Below are positions 10,162 to 20,132 of a DNA stretch of 64,000 nucleotides, one piece after another. The translations under genes and the position numbers were made by a program. The notes below the pieces were generated by a model. That model was not told the origin of the DNA. It was given only the letters and a program-made list of their open reading frames with translations, and did no database searches. Position 1 is the stretch's first letter; each line of letters begins with the position of its first letter. The DNA is from Candidatus Thiodiazotropha sp. (ex Monitilora ramsayi) (GTDB lineage: Bacteria > Pseudomonadota > Gammaproteobacteria > Chromatiales > Chromatiaceae): positions 124,001 through 188,000 of the forward strand of contig JAHXIP010000002.1 of NCBI GenBank assembly GCA_025655575.1. Reading direction: 5' to 3'.

Positions 10162-10731
10162 GTGCTGATTGCCATCATTGCCATCACCGCACTGGCTGCA
10201 GCCTTCGGTCTGCTGCTGGGCTATGCCAACATCCGCTTCCATGTGGAGGGAGATCCGATCACCGATCAGATCGAGAAACTGCTACCTCAGACTCAATGCG
10301 GCCAGTGCAGCTTTGCCGGTTGCCGTCCCTATGCAGAGGCCATCGCAACAGGGGAGGCAGAAATTAACCGATGCCCGCCCGGTGGGGAAGCGACGATGGT
10401 CGCTCTGGCCGACCTGCTCGGCCGTGATCCCATACCACTCGATGCCGAAGCCGCCGAGGAGAAACCCAAGGCAATCGCCATTATCAAAGAGCAGGAGTGC
10501 ATCGGCTGCACCCTCTGCCTACAGGCCTGCCCGGTGGATGCGATCATCGGCGCCGCCAAGCAGATGCATGTGGTTATCGAGGATGAGTGCACCGGCTGCG
10601 AGCGCTGTTTACCGCCCTGCCCGGTGGACTGCATCATCATGGAACCCATCTCCCAAACAACCGACAACTGGCGCTGGCCCTTCCCAGACAACGGCCAGGA
10701 ACCGATCGCTACCGCACCACTAATAAATTAA
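10162..10731 (+). CDS. rsxB: Rnf/Rsx electron transport complex subunit B
   Basis: About 189 residues. The product has an N-terminal membrane anchor, a four-cysteine [4Fe-4S] domain starting CGQCSFAGC near residue 42, and two ferredoxin-type clusters, [12 protein letters not shown] and [12 protein letters not shown]. RnfB receives electrons from ferredoxin or passes them to the complex core. The start is uncertain: the reading frame opens inside rsxA at 10129, but the family N-terminus (hydrophobic [10 protein letters not shown]) fits a GTG at 10162, just after the rsxA stop, better than the upstream ATG, which would add a polar run overlapping rsxA. Confidence 0.94.
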   Translation: MLIAIIAITALAAAFGLLLGYANIRFHVEGDPITDQIEKLLPQTQCGQCSFAGCRPYAEAIATGEAEINRCPPGGEATMVALADLLGRDPIPLDAEAAEEKPKAIAIIKEQECIGCTLCLQACPVDAIIGAAKQMHVVIEDECTGCERCLPPCPVDCIIMEPISQTTDNWRWPFPDNGQEPIATAPLIN

Positions 10732-10734
10732 TCC

Positions 10735-12432
10735 ATGTACGTCGAAGCGAAGAGAGGCAAATCCAGAGAACTGTGGAAATTCCACGGCGGTCTGCACCTG
10801 CCGGAACATAAGGATATTTCCCTAACCCGGCCAGCCCAACAGACCAGCCTGCCGAAACGTCTGGTCCTGCCTCTGCATCAGCACATCGGCGTACCGGCAC
10901 AACCCCTGATCGAAGTCGGGCAGCACGTCCTTAAAGGGCAGAAGATCGCCGACGCATCCACACCTGTGACCGCGCCCCTGCATGCCCCGACTTCCGGTAC
11001 GGTGGTCGAGATTGGCGATCACCCCATACCCCACCCCTCGGGTCTGCCGGGACAGTGCATCGTTATCGAGCCGGATGGTCGGGACGAATGGAGTGAGCTT
11101 CCTCTGCCTATTACCGATTACCTCTCCGCCGACACCAAAACGTTGCGGGAGCGTATCCGGGAATCAGGCATTGTCGGCATGGGCGGCGCTACCTTTCCTT
11201 CGGCAGTGAAGCTCAATCCCGGCAAGCCGATCAAGACGCTGATCATCAACGGCGCAGAGTGCGAACCCTACATCACCTGCGACGACCGCCTGATGCAGGA
11301 TGACCCGCAACGGGTGATGGCCGGTGTACGCATCCTGCAACACATGCTGCAGAGCGAAGAGTGCCTGATCGCCATCGAGGACAATAAGTCCGAGGCAATC
11401 CTGGCCTTGCACAATCTGGTGCAGGACGACGAGCCCATTGAAGTGATTCGCATCCCCACCCTCTACCCCAGCGGCGGTGAGAAGCAGCTGATCCGAATTC
11501 TCACCGGACGTGAGGTGCCCAGTTCCGGACTGCCGGCACAGGTCGACGTGATCTGCCACAATGTGGCCACAGCGGCAGCCATCGCAGACGCAGTGTTGGA
11601 AGGTAAGCCGCTCATCTCACGCCTGGTAACCATAACCGGTGAAGGTATCCGCGAGCCGGGTAACTTCCAGGCTATGATCGGCACTCCTGCGAGCGAGCTT
11701 ATTGCTCAGGCGGGAGGATATCAGAACAACCCGCAACAACTGATCATGGGTGGCCCGATGATGGGTTTCGATCTTGCAACGGACGCCATACCGATCACGA
11801 AAGGCAGCAACTGTCTGCTCTGCCCCACGTCCGAAGAACTCCCCCGCCCCGAAGCGGCCCAGGCCTGCATCCGCTGCGGTCGGTGTGCGGATGTCTGTCC
11901 GGCCAATCTCCTGCCCCAGCAGATGTATTGGTACAGCCGGGCCAAGGATCTGGAGAAGGTACAGGACTACAACCTCTTCGACTGTATTGAGTGTGGCTGC
12001 TGCTCTCACGTCTGTCCCTCTCACATTCCACTTGTACAGTACTACCGCTTTGCCAAACATGAGAGTTGGGCTCAGGAGCAGGAGCGCCGGGAATCAGAGC
12101 ACGCCAAGCAGCGCCATGATGCCCGTGTCGCCCGGCTGGAACGGCTGGAGGCGGCACGCAAGGCCAGGTTACGCAAGAAGAAGGAGGCCCTGGATAAAAA
12201 ACCGCCCGCTAAAAAAGCCGCCAAACCCGAAGCCACCGACAAGGAGAGCAAGCAGGCCGCTATCGAAGCTGCCATGAAACGGGCTGCGGAGAAGAAGGCA
12301 AAGCAGCAGGCCCAACCCAAGAATACTGAAAACCTGACACCTGATCAGCAGGCCAAGATCGAGGCAGTGGAGCAACGCCGCAAGGCCACACAAGAATCCA
12401 CACCCGAGCATGAAACGGAGCAGCAGTCCTGA
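10735..12432 (+). CDS. rsxC: Rnf/Rsx electron transport complex subunit C
   Basis: 565 residues. It contains the N-terminal barrel-sandwich region ('WKFHGGLHLPEHK'), the FMN/NADH-binding Rossmann core related to NuoF ('GMGGATFPSAVKL' and 'INGAECEPYITCD'), an SLBB domain, and two [4Fe-4S] motifs, CIRCGRCADVCP and CIECGCCSHVCP, at about residues 378-430. The C-terminal 130 residues are a low-complexity Ala/Lys/Glu-rich tail likely to be helical; such tails vary between species. RnfC is the cytosolic NAD(H)-reacting subunit. The stop overlaps the rsxD start by one base (TGATG), implying translational coupling. Confidence 0.96.
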   Translation: MYVEAKRGKSRELWKFHGGLHLPEHKDISLTRPAQQTSLPKRLVLPLHQHIGVPAQPLIEVGQHVLKGQKIADASTPVTAPLHAPTSGTVVEIGDHPIPHPSGLPGQCIVIEPDGRDEWSELPLPITDYLSADTKTLRERIRESGIVGMGGATFPSAVKLNPGKPIKTLIINGAECEPYITCDDRLMQDDPQRVMAGVRILQHMLQSEECLIAIEDNKSEAILALHNLVQDDEPIEVIRIPTLYPSGGEKQLIRILTGREVPSSGLPAQVDVICHNVATAAAIADAVLEGKPLISRLVTITGEGIREPGNFQAMIGTPASELIAQAGGYQNNPQQLIMGGPMMGFDLATDAIPITKGSNCLLCPTSEELPRPEAAQACIRCGRCADVCPANLLPQQMYWYSRAKDLEKVQDYNLFDCIECGCCSHVCPSHIPLVQYYRFAKHESWAQEQERRESEHAKQRHDARVARLERLEAARKARLRKKKEALDKKPPAKKAAKPEATDKESKQAAIEAAMKRAAEKKAKQQAQPKNTENLTPDQQAKIEAVEQRRKATQESTPEHETEQQS

Positions 12433-13475
12433 TGGAATTTCAGACCCACAGTTCGCCACATACCAGCCGTCCCAACCGGGTCGACAAGGTGATGCTGCAG
12501 GTCGTCATGGCCCTGATCCCCGGCACCATTGCCCTGGTCTTCTACTTTGGCTGGGGTGTGCTGCTAAATGTCATCCTGGCTGTCGCTTCTGCAACTGCTT
12601 TTGAAGCACTGGTAATGAAGCTGCGTAAACGACCTGTGCTGCCACCGCTATTCGATCTCAGTGCAGTGGTCACCGCACTGCTTTTTGCCGTTGCCATACC
12701 CCCACTATTGCCCTGGTGGCTGGTGGTACTTGGTATGGCATTCGCTATCATCATGGTTAAACAGATGTATGGCGGACTGGGCTATAACCCCTTCAATCCT
12801 GCCATGGCGGCCTATGTACTGTTACTGATCTCTTACCCGGTGGAAATGACCAGTTGGCTGCCTCCACAGTTGTTGGTAGAACAGAGCCTTAGCCTGGGAG
12901 AGATACTTAGCTTCAAGTTCGCGGGCACACTACCAGTAGACTTGACCCTGGATGCGATCACCATGGCCACCCCGCTGGATGAGATGCGAACCAAACTCGA
13001 TCTCAACCAGATGATCAGTGAGATCCGTACCAGTCCGCTGTGGGGTGATTTTGGTGGACAGGGCTGGGAGTGGGTCGGTAACTGGTTCCTCATGGGTGGT
13101 ATCTGGATGGTCTACAAACGTACCATCACCTGGCAGATCCCTCTCGCCTTCCTCACCGGCCTGGTGGGTATGGCTACCCTCTTTTGGTTGTTTGATCCGG
13201 AGAGCTTTCCCTTTCCACTGTTCCATGTCTTCAGCGGTGGTGCAATCCTGGGTGCCTTCTTCATCGCCACCGACCCAGTCACCGCCAGCACCACCCGTGC
13301 CGGGCAGCTGATCTATGGTGCGGCAATCGGTGTGCTGGTCTACATCATCCGCACCTGGGGCGGCTATCCCGATGCAGTAGCCTTCGCTGTCCTGCTGATG
13401 AACATGGCAGCACCCACCATCGATTACTACACCCGTCCCCGGGTCTACGGACATGGGGGCGCTAAAAATGGATAG
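12432..13475 (+). CDS. rsxD: Rnf/Rsx electron transport complex subunit D
   Basis: 347 residues, a polytopic membrane protein of the RnfD/NqrB family. The segment 'DAITMATPLDEMR' near residue 180 carries the threonine that receives covalent FMN in this family. 'GYNPFNPAMAAYV' and 'TDPVTASTTRAGQLIYG' are further conserved blocks. It forms the ion-translocating core with RsxA, RsxE and RsxG. The start ATG overlaps the rsxC stop, and its own 3' end overlaps rsxG by 8 bp. Confidence 0.96.
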   Translation: MEFQTHSSPHTSRPNRVDKVMLQVVMALIPGTIALVFYFGWGVLLNVILAVASATAFEALVMKLRKRPVLPPLFDLSAVVTALLFAVAIPPLLPWWLVVLGMAFAIIMVKQMYGGLGYNPFNPAMAAYVLLLISYPVEMTSWLPPQLLVEQSLSLGEILSFKFAGTLPVDLTLDAITMATPLDEMRTKLDLNQMISEIRTSPLWGDFGGQGWEWVGNWFLMGGIWMVYKRTITWQIPLAFLTGLVGMATLFWLFDPESFPFPLFHVFSGGAILGAFFIATDPVTASTTRAGQLIYGAAIGVLVYIIRTWGGYPDAVAFAVLLMNMAAPTIDYYTRPRVYGHGGAKNG

Positions 13476-14115
13476 GCGTCTGCCAGTCTTTATCGCTGCA
13501 GCCATCCTCGGCATCTTCGCAATCGCCGGCACCTCGCTCGTCGCATTCACTCACACGGCAACCAAGGCGCGCATCGCGGCCAATGAGCGCGAAACCCTGC
13601 TGCGTAGTCTATATGCCCTGGTCCCATCCGAGAGTGTGGACAATGATATGGTGCTGGATACACTGCAGGTCGAAGACCCAGAGCAACTCGGCGCCCCGGT
13701 CACCACTGTCTACCGGGGTCGTATGCAGGGTGATCCGGTGGCGGCAGTACTCACCACCATGGTTACCGACGGTTATAGCGGCCCGATCAAATTACTGGTT
13801 GCTGTCCGCTACGACGGCACCCTTGGCGGCGTGCGCGTGATCAGCCATAAGGAGACTCCAGGACTGGGCGACAAGGTGGAAGAGGCCCGCTCCGACTGGA
13901 TCTACAGCTTCACCGGCAAATCCCTTGGCAATCCATCGATTGAGAAGTGGAAGGTGAAACGGGATGGCGGCGTATTCGATCAGTTCACCGGTGCAACCGT
14001 CACACCACGCTCCATCGTCACCGCGGTGAAGAAAACCCTGATTTACGTACGGGCCAACAAAGACGCCCTGTACGACAAGCAAGCGTCCACCGACGGCGTG
14101 ACGGCAAAAGGCTAA
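13468..14115 (+). CDS. rsxG: Rnf/Rsx electron transport complex subunit G
   Basis: About 215 residues. One N-terminal membrane helix anchors a periplasmic FMN-binding domain. The motif [12 protein letters not shown] near residue 172 includes the threonine expected to carry covalent FMN (usually SGATVTS), and '[17 protein letters not shown]' is the other family hallmark. The start ATG at 13468 (MDRRLPVF) is preferred over an in-frame ATG at 13453, which would lie deeper in rsxD. RsxG links the RsxC/RsxD flavins to the rest of the complex. Confidence 0.95.
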   Translation: MDRRLPVFIAAAILGIFAIAGTSLVAFTHTATKARIAANERETLLRSLYALVPSESVDNDMVLDTLQVEDPEQLGAPVTTVYRGRMQGDPVAAVLTTMVTDGYSGPIKLLVAVRYDGTLGGVRVISHKETPGLGDKVEEARSDWIYSFTGKSLGNPSIEKWKVKRDGGVFDQFTGATVTPRSIVTAVKKTLIYVRANKDALYDKQASTDGVTAKG

Positions 14116-14119
14116 CCCC

Positions 14120-14812
14120 ATGGCAGAAACCGGCTTTCGCAACATCATCACCGACGGTCTCTGGAGCAATAACCAGGCACTGGTCGCTCTGCTTGGACTT
14201 TGTCCCCTGCTGGCGGTCACCAACACAGCCATTAACGGCCTCGGTCTGGGACTGGCCACTACCGCTGTGCTGGTCTCATCCAATGCTACTGTCTCGCTGA
14301 TTCGGAACTTTGTACGTCCGGAAGTCCGGCTACCGGTTTTTGTGATGGTGATCGCCTCCTTCGTCACCGCCATCGAATTGGGCATGAACGCCTATTTCCA
14401 CGAACTGCATAAGATCCTCGGCATCTTCATTCCGCTGATCGTCACCAACTGTGCAATCATCGGCCGTGCCGAGGCATTCGCTTCCAAGAACAACCTGCAG
14501 CGTTCACTGGTCGATGGCCTCAGCATCGGTATCGGCTTCACCCTGGTGCTGGTCACCCTCGGCGGTATGCGTGAACTGGTGGGCCAGGGGACCCTCTTCG
14601 ACCAGGCCCATTTGATGTTTGGTGAGGTCGCCAGAGGCATGACCCTGAAAATCGAAAACTTTCCCGGCATGCTCATTGCTATCCTGCCTCCAGGCGCATT
14701 TATTGGTCTCGGCCTGCTGATCATGGTAAAAAACCTTATTGATAAACGGGTGGTAGCCAAAGCAGCCACACAAACAGAAACCTCAGAGGGAGCAGCGGGC
14801 GTCACCACCTGA
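14120..14812 (+). CDS. rsxE: Rnf/Rsx electron transport complex subunit E
   Basis: 230 residues with about six membrane helices; paralogous to RsxA. Conserved blocks include '[20 protein letters not shown]' and '[18 protein letters not shown]'. It completes the rsxABCDGE set, so the complex should be functional. In E. coli the next gene is nth; here rsmE follows after only 2 bp, so the local order differs. Confidence 0.96.
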   Translation: MAETGFRNIITDGLWSNNQALVALLGLCPLLAVTNTAINGLGLGLATTAVLVSSNATVSLIRNFVRPEVRLPVFVMVIASFVTAIELGMNAYFHELHKILGIFIPLIVTNCAIIGRAEAFASKNNLQRSLVDGLSIGIGFTLVLVTLGGMRELVGQGTLFDQAHLMFGEVARGMTLKIENFPGMLIAILPPGAFIGLGLLIMVKNLIDKRVVAKAATQTETSEGAAGVTT

Positions 14813-14814
14813 CC

Positions 14815-15549
14815 ATGAGAATACAGCGCATCTACACCGAACAACCGCTACAAAGTGGTCAACAAATCAACCTCGAAGAGGATTCCTCTCACCATCTGTT
14901 CCACGTTCTGCGGCTGCAGTCCGGCGACAGCATTGCCCTCTTCAACAATCAAGGTGGGGAGTTCAGCGCCACCCTCAGCGAAATCAGCAAGCATGGTGCA
15001 TCCGCCGCCATCGGTGAGCTGATCCGTGAAGAGAGCTCACCCAAACTCGCCATCCAGCTGATGCTCGGCATCTCCCGTGGAGAGCGCATGGACTTCGCCT
15101 TGCAGAAAGCCACGGAGCTGGGCGTCACCCGGATTACTCCTGTCTTCACCAAACGCTGCGTAGTGAAACTCAACGAGAAGAAACGGGCCAGCCGTATGGC
15201 ACATTGGCGTAAAATCATCATCAACGCCTGCGAACAATCGGGACGGGGTCTGCTGCCAGAACTCGACAGCCCCGTAGAGATCGGCAGCGCCGTCTCAACA
15301 CAGACCGCCCACACCGCCCTCCTGTTGGATCACCGCAGCAACAAAACGCTAGCCGAAATCAAAAAACCCAAAGGCACCATCTGCATCCTTGTTGGCCCGG
15401 AGGGCGGATTGAGCTCAGAGGAACGAAAACTGGCCAAGGGGCAGGGTTACACCGGGATCAAACTCGGTCCCCGGATCATGCGTACCGAGACTGCGCCCTT
15501 GGCGGCCATTGCAGCGATTCAAGTCCTCTGGGGGGACTTTACAGAGTAA
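14815..15549 (+). CDS. rsmE: 16S rRNA (uracil-1498-N3)-methyltransferase
   Basis: 244 residues, the usual RsmE length. It has an N-terminal PUA-like RNA-binding part and a SPOUT methyltransferase domain whose trefoil knot shows GPEGGLSSEE and LGPRIMRTETAPLAA. It methylates U1498 of 16S rRNA in assembled 30S particles. Only 2 bp separate it from rsxE, so it is probably co-transcribed with the rsx operon, although no functional link is known. Confidence 0.95.
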   Translation: MRIQRIYTEQPLQSGQQINLEEDSSHHLFHVLRLQSGDSIALFNNQGGEFSATLSEISKHGASAAIGELIREESSPKLAIQLMLGISRGERMDFALQKATELGVTRITPVFTKRCVVKLNEKKRASRMAHWRKIIINACEQSGRGLLPELDSPVEIGSAVSTQTAHTALLLDHRSNKTLAEIKKPKGTICILVGPEGGLSSEERKLAKGQGYTGIKLGPRIMRTETAPLAAIAAIQVLWGDFTE

Positions 15550-15920
15550 AGATGTCACAAATAGGTGGCGAACCGATCTCATGAATTAAGTTCATTAACA
15601 ATTCAATGACTGACCCAAGTCATGGATTGCTCACAGAAACCAACTTCTTCATGTTCTGATTATCTGATACGATTTTGATTACGTGGAAATAATAGTCCTA
15701 CCGGCAGGATGCTGTTGTTCCGAATCTTCACCTGTCTGGCAGCACATTCTTTTTCACTTCAAAGTGAGTCATGCATTTTAACGATATTTCACGCAAAGTC
15801 TCACGGAAGAAACCGGTGGAATGAAGTGATTAGAATGTACGTTTCATGAAGCACTCTTTTCACCATTGTTACATTTTTAGCGCCAAATAAGCCTAATCAC
15901 ACGAAAAGGCAGCTTACTTA
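15550..15920. other. Intergenic region upstream of the AAA+ gene
   Basis: 371 bp, clearly more AT-rich than the rsx operon before it. It presumably holds the promoter for the three-gene AAA+ unit. Small inverted repeats are present (for example CACTTCAAAGTG at about 15757-15768) but none has a T-run. No gene was recognised. Confidence 0.4.
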
Positions 15921-17267
15921 ATGGATGACCAGAGTTTTAAACAGTTGAAAGCAGCGCTTGACGTGACCCCAAATAATATGGCGTTGTTACTGCTTGTAGT
16001 TAAGACCCATTATCTAAGGGAAGAGTACGAGGAAGCCGCCAAACAAATTGAGCGTTATCCTTCGGCACATGGTGAAAATAGTGAATTTTGTCTGCTCGCG
16101 GGGAACGTCTATTTAAATATTGGAACCCCTGACCGAGCACTTGAATTTCTTACAAGCAATGAGGCAGAGATCTGTCTGTTAAGGGCAAAAGTGCTTTTGT
16201 CACTCAATCGTTTGGATGAGGGACATTCGGCGTATAAAGCCGCTATCGAGAAAAACGCCGCCCTTGAGGATCCTCACCTTCTTGCTCTTTTACGTTCCAA
16301 TATCAAAGAAATTCCGTCACGTTCCGGCGGTCCAAAGCTAAAAGTTATTTCGAACGACGATACGAACGAAGAGGACGTCGAGCGCCTTGTTGAACCACAA
16401 CAGGAACGGGTCACCTTCGACTCCGTAGGCGGCCTTGAGTCGGTCAAAAAAACGATTTATAAAAAGATTATTCTTCCATACCAAAAACCGACACTCTTCC
16501 AAAGATTTAAAAAGAGGGTGGGTGGCGGAATTCTCCTGTATGGACCTCCAGGGTGTGGAAAAACACTCTTGGCACGGGCAACAGCCGGTGAGTGCAATGC
16601 CGATTTTTTCAATATTTCTATATCCGATGTTCTCGATATGTACATCGGCGAATCGGAAAGAAAGCTTCATGCACTATTTGAAAAGGCCAGACACAGTTCA
16701 CCTGCTGTACTGTTTTTCGATGAAGTCGAGGCACTAGGTGGCAAGCGACAGAATACACGTGACGGCACCACTTCCAAGCTGGTTAGTCAGTTTTTATCTG
16801 AAATGGATGGGTTTTCACAGAACAATCACGGCGTCCTAATCCTGGCAGCAACTAATGTACCTTGGTCGGTTGATGCAGCTTTTCGCAGACCGGGACGATT
16901 TGATCGGGTGCTATTCGTCCCCCCACCTGACCAATTGGCAAGAGAAGCAATACTGAAGGTTTTACTTGACGAACGGCCTAACGATGGAGATATCGATAAC
17001 TCATTGATCGCAAAACTGACCAGCGGTTTCTCTGGCGCCGATCTACGCGAATTAGTGGAATCCGCAGCTGATGCCGCCATAGAGGCTTCTATCGAATCCG
17101 GCGAGGAACGGGCTATCAATAGCACGCACTTCAAAACCTCATTGCAAGAGGTACGACCTACCACACTCGAGTGGCTAACTACCGCAAGAAATTATGCGCG
17201 TTACTCGAATGAAAGTGGACAATACGATGAAGTCCTAGTCTTCCTGAAACGTCACGGAAAAAAATAA
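15921..17267 (+). CDS. TPR-containing AAA+ ATPase of unknown function
   Basis: 448 residues. Residues 1 to about 115 form helical repeats resembling TPRs. A linker leads to a single AAA domain of the Cdc48/VPS4/FtsH-like classic clade: Walker A GPPGCGKT at about 208, the pore-loop region '[18 protein letters not shown]', Walker [10 protein letters not shown] near 264, sensor-1 'LILAATNVP', arginine fingers in FRRPGRFDR, and a C-terminal helical lid with GFSGADL. No protease or nuclease domain is attached. By family logic it remodels or extracts a protein partner, docked through the TPR region. It is followed by a membrane protein and a second TPR protein on the same strand. The unit has lower GC and different codon use from the rsx genes. 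I do not recognise a named family. Confidence 0.85.
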   Translation: MDDQSFKQLKAALDVTPNNMALLLLVVKTHYLREEYEEAAKQIERYPSAHGENSEFCLLAGNVYLNIGTPDRALEFLTSNEAEICLLRAKVLLSLNRLDEGHSAYKAAIEKNAALEDPHLLALLRSNIKEIPSRSGGPKLKVISNDDTNEEDVERLVEPQQERVTFDSVGGLESVKKTIYKKIILPYQKPTLFQRFKKRVGGGILLYGPPGCGKTLLARATAGECNADFFNISISDVLDMYIGESERKLHALFEKARHSSPAVLFFDEVEALGGKRQNTRDGTTSKLVSQFLSEMDGFSQNNHGVLILAATNVPWSVDAAFRRPGRFDRVLFVPPPDQLAREAILKVLLDERPNDGDIDNSLIAKLTSGFSGADLRELVESAADAAIEASIESGEERAINSTHFKTSLQEVRPTTLEWLTTARNYARYSNESGQYDEVLVFLKRHGKK

Positions 17268-17298
17268 GCCTGTCAGGATCGCAAGAGGCACACGAGTA

Positions 17299-17763
17299 AT
17301 GAATCAATACAAAATTTACGATGAACCACTTCCCGGTCCATATTCAAATTTGGCTGTCAACCCTATATGGCCATTTATCGGTGTAATGTTCGCCGGCATC
17401 TGGCTATCCTGGACCTGGTTTTTGATTAACGGAATGGTGGTAGGAAGCCCAACTCAACGCAAGGAATCCACTTGGATCATCGCAGGTCTTTTAGTGAGTG
17501 TACTACTGGTATTCGCTATTTTGTGGTTTGTGGGGCTGGATATTCTACCCAAGGAATATATCAAGTATGCAGTCTTGGGATTGACCGTCTGGCAACTTGG
17601 CGTCACATATGTTCTTTTTTCCCTGCAAAGCCACACTATTGAGCTGTACGAATATTATGGCGGCGTGCTTCGAAATGGGCTTTTCGTCGTTGTTGCCGCC
17701 GTGTTGCTAGGCAATTGGCTATTTAAAGACCTTCCTCCCTTAGTAACAATGGTGTTGACATAA
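17299..17763 (+). CDS. Four-helix membrane protein of unknown function
   Basis: 154 residues. Hydropathy shows about four membrane helices (around residues 24-46, 60-82, 88-108 and 124-142), with short loops and no catalytic motif. It lies 31 bp after the AAA+ gene and 3 bp before the TPR membrane protein, so the three are very likely one operon. It could be a membrane partner or substrate receptor for the ATPase; this is inference from position only. Confidence 0.75.
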   Translation: MNQYKIYDEPLPGPYSNLAVNPIWPFIGVMFAGIWLSWTWFLINGMVVGSPTQRKESTWIIAGLLVSVLLVFAILWFVGLDILPKEYIKYAVLGLTVWQLGVTYVLFSLQSHTIELYEYYGGVLRNGLFVVVAAVLLGNWLFKDLPPLVTMVLT

Positions 17764-17766
17764 TCC

Positions 17767-18696
17767 ATGGACAGAAATCTAGATCGGTTACTCGAACAGG
17801 CAGTCACACAAGTTCAACATGGTCACCTTGATGGCGCCATTGATTCCCTGAAGCAGTTATTGAGCCTCGAACCGGATTGCGCAGAAGCTCACGCATATCT
17901 ATCAATGTGCCTTTTAGACAAGCGGCGCTTGCACGCAGCGACCAAAGAGGCGGAAATCGCCATTACTTTAGAACCCGAGATCGAATTATCAAACTATGCG
18001 GTCGCTCACGTCATGATGGCACAGCGCCGGTTTAAGGAAGCAGCAACACATCTTGACCGATTGCTCGATATCGATCCAAATGATGAGCGCTACTACCGTA
18101 TGTATGCTGATCTCTATCACCTGACCAACGAGAAGGACAAGATCCTGCCGGCACTTCAGAAAGCGCTTGAGCTGTCACCAGACAACCCGGACGTATTGGC
18201 AGATCTAAGCGACTATTATTTTTCTACGGACGATCTAAAGCTGGCCGAGCAGTTCGCGGAAGATGCGCTTCATAGAGAAGCCGAGCACAAGCATGGCTTG
18301 GTAGCAATGGGAAATGTTCTATTACGGTATGGCAAAGTGGATGAAGCAAGACAACATGCAGTTTGGGCGCTGCGTTTGGACCCCGATGACCGGTCTGCAC
18401 TGCACTTGATCTCTTCCGTCAAAGCCCGGTCGAATCTATTTCTAGGCCTCTGGTGGAAATATAACAGCTGGATTAGCAACAAAGGCACTACTCGATCAAT
18501 ATTGATCTTGCTGGGCGCTTTCATTGTGTATCGAATAGCCAGCATGTTATCCGCTGATCTTGGTCATTCCGACATAGCCAGGATTATCAATTATATATGG
18601 CTGGGAATTGTCATATACACCTTTGTAGGCCCAACAATATTTACGAAATCACTAAAGAAAGAAATTAGCGAAGTGCAATTGAACAGAGAATTTTAA
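17767..18696 (+). CDS. TPR protein with C-terminal membrane helices
   Basis: 309 residues. Residues about 8-225 consist of some six tandem TPR units, with recurring patterns such as 'LLSLEPDCAEAHAYLS', 'LLDIDPNDERYYRMYA' and 'ALRLDPDDRSALHLI'. Two hydrophobic helices follow (about 237-255 and 270-290), with a short charged tail. TPR arrays bind proteins, so it is plausibly the adaptor that brings clients or the TPR-AAA+ ATPase to the membrane. Third gene of the unit; no obvious terminator follows. Confidence 0.8.
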   Translation: MDRNLDRLLEQAVTQVQHGHLDGAIDSLKQLLSLEPDCAEAHAYLSMCLLDKRRLHAATKEAEIAITLEPEIELSNYAVAHVMMAQRRFKEAATHLDRLLDIDPNDERYYRMYADLYHLTNEKDKILPALQKALELSPDNPDVLADLSDYYFSTDDLKLAEQFAEDALHREAEHKHGLVAMGNVLLRYGKVDEARQHAVWALRLDPDDRSALHLISSVKARSNLFLGLWWKYNSWISNKGTTRSILILLGAFIVYRIASMLSADLGHSDIARIINYIWLGIVIYTFVGPTIFTKSLKKEISEVQLNREF

Positions 18697-18836
18697 AAAA
18701 AGAAAGCCTCGCTCAGAGGTAAAGGCTATTGACCACACAATCTCCAAGATTTCGAGAGATGCTGCTCGACCTTCTCTTACTGCGTAAACCGTCCAAAAAC
18801 GGAGCAAAGCTGATTCAAAAAGTCTAATATCTATCC

Positions 18837-20132
18837 GTGCCCGTTCAAACCACTCTCTGCTTAGCGACACTGCTGTTGTTTATCAGTGGATGCACCGATA
18901 GTAATGACACTCAAGGTGGCATCACCACCCTTGAAGTTTGGGCCCATGCTGGTCAGGAGAGTGAACGCAATACTCTAAAATCACAAATCAATCGCTACAA
19001 CACCGAGCATCCGGATAGCAGAGTCCACCTGACACTAATCCCGGAAGGCAGCTATAACGCCCAGGTACAGGCCGCAGCAGTGGCTGGTGACCTGCCGGAT
19101 CTGCTGGAATTCGACGGTCCATTCCTCTATGCATACGTCTGGCAGGGACGACTGCAACCACTGGACGATCTGCTGCCTGAGGCCCTAATCAGCGATCTGT
19201 TACCTTCTATTCTGCAACAGGGAAGCTATCAGGACCGCCTCTGGTCGATTGGTACCTTCGATTCCGCTCTCGGTCTCTATGCCAACAGATCCAGGCTTGT
19301 CCATACCGGTATTCGCATTCCCACATTGGATAACCCTTGGGCAGTTGATGAGTTCAACACCATACTGGAACGTCTGGTAAGAGACGATCCCGATGGACAG
19401 GTGCTCGATCTCAAACTCAACTATGCCGGGGAGTGGTACACCTACGCCTTCTCTCCACTGATTCAATCGGCCGGTGGAGATCTCGTCAATCGCCGAAACA
19501 AAGTGGTCGCTGAGGGCATGCTAAATAACCCGGAGACAGCTACTGCACTTCACACGCTGCAGCACTGGATAGCGGCCGGTTGGGTCGATCCCAATATTGA
19601 CGATGCCGCGTTTACCAGCGGAAGGGTAGCACTGGCCATGGGGGGACACTGGAACTACCCCCGCTATCGGGAGTCGCTGGGTAAAGATCTGCTGCTGTTG
19701 CCACTGCCTGACTTCGGGCAAGGCCCCAAGACCGGGCAGGGATCCTGGAGCTGGGCGATCACGTCGAACTGTGACAACCCCGAAGCGGCAGCCCGCTTTC
19801 TGGCCTTTCTACTACGGCCGGAAGAGGTACTGGCCATGACTGATGCCAATGGTGCAGTACCGGCCACAATTAGCGCCATCGACCGTTCACCCCGCTACCA
19901 GGCAGGAGGTCCGCTGCGACTGTTCGTGGATCAGCTCAAAGGCGGCCACGCAGTACCGCGTCCGCGCACGCCCGCCTATCCGGTGATCACAGCGGAGTTT
20001 CAGCAGGCTTTTGAACGTATTCGCAGTGGTAGCGATGTACAAGCAGTACTGGATGAGGCCGCAGGGGCAATCGATTTAGAGATCGAAGATAATCGGGGCT
20101 ACCCCTGGCTATTCACGACAGAGGAGAGGTGA
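18837..20132 (+). CDS. ABC sugar transporter, solute-binding lipoprotein
   Basis: 431 residues. A lipoprotein signal peptide ends in the lipobox LFISGC with Cys19, so the protein is anchored in the cell envelope. The fold is family 1 extracellular solute-binding (MalE/UgpB type): 'TTLEVWAHAGQESERNTL' at the start and 'TGQGSWSWAI' later. The start must be the GTG at 18837 or later, because an in-frame stop (TAA, 18825-18827) lies just upstream; no Shine-Dalgarno is visible. It is the first gene of a complete importer (binding protein, two permeases, ATPase). The sugar or polyol transported cannot be told from sequence and no glycosidase or regulator is adjacent. Confidence 0.88.
   Translation: MPVQTTLCLATLLLFISGCTDSNDTQGGITTLEVWAHAGQESERNTLKSQINRYNTEHPDSRVHLTLIPEGSYNAQVQAAAVAGDLPDLLEFDGPFLYAYVWQGRLQPLDDLLPEALISDLLPSILQQGSYQDRLWSIGTFDSALGLYANRSRLVHTGIRIPTLDNPWAVDEFNTILERLVRDDPDGQVLDLKLNYAGEWYTYAFSPLIQSAGGDLVNRRNKVVAEGMLNNPETATALHTLQHWIAAGWVDPNIDDAAFTSGRVALAMGGHWNYPRYRESLGKDLLLLPLPDFGQGPKTGQGSWSWAITSNCDNPEAAARFLAFLLRPEEVLAMTDANGAVPATISAIDRSPRYQAGGPLRLFVDQLKGGHAVPRPRTPAYPVITAEFQQAFERIRSGSDVQAVLDEAAGAIDLEIEDNRGYPWLFTTEER

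Noticed and set aside
15785..15815. Sequence ACGCAAAGTCTCACGG resembles the conserved core of the cyclic di-GMP-I (GEMM) riboswitch.
   Set aside because: The first-stem partner with the AAACC and GAAA tetraloop elements is missing upstream and the fold cannot be drawn, so the match is likely chance.
18700..18735. AGCCT/AGGCT hairpin next to a run of A (T on the minus strand) after the TPR gene.
   Set aside because: The stem is only about five pairs and the T-run would serve the minus strand, where no gene ends.
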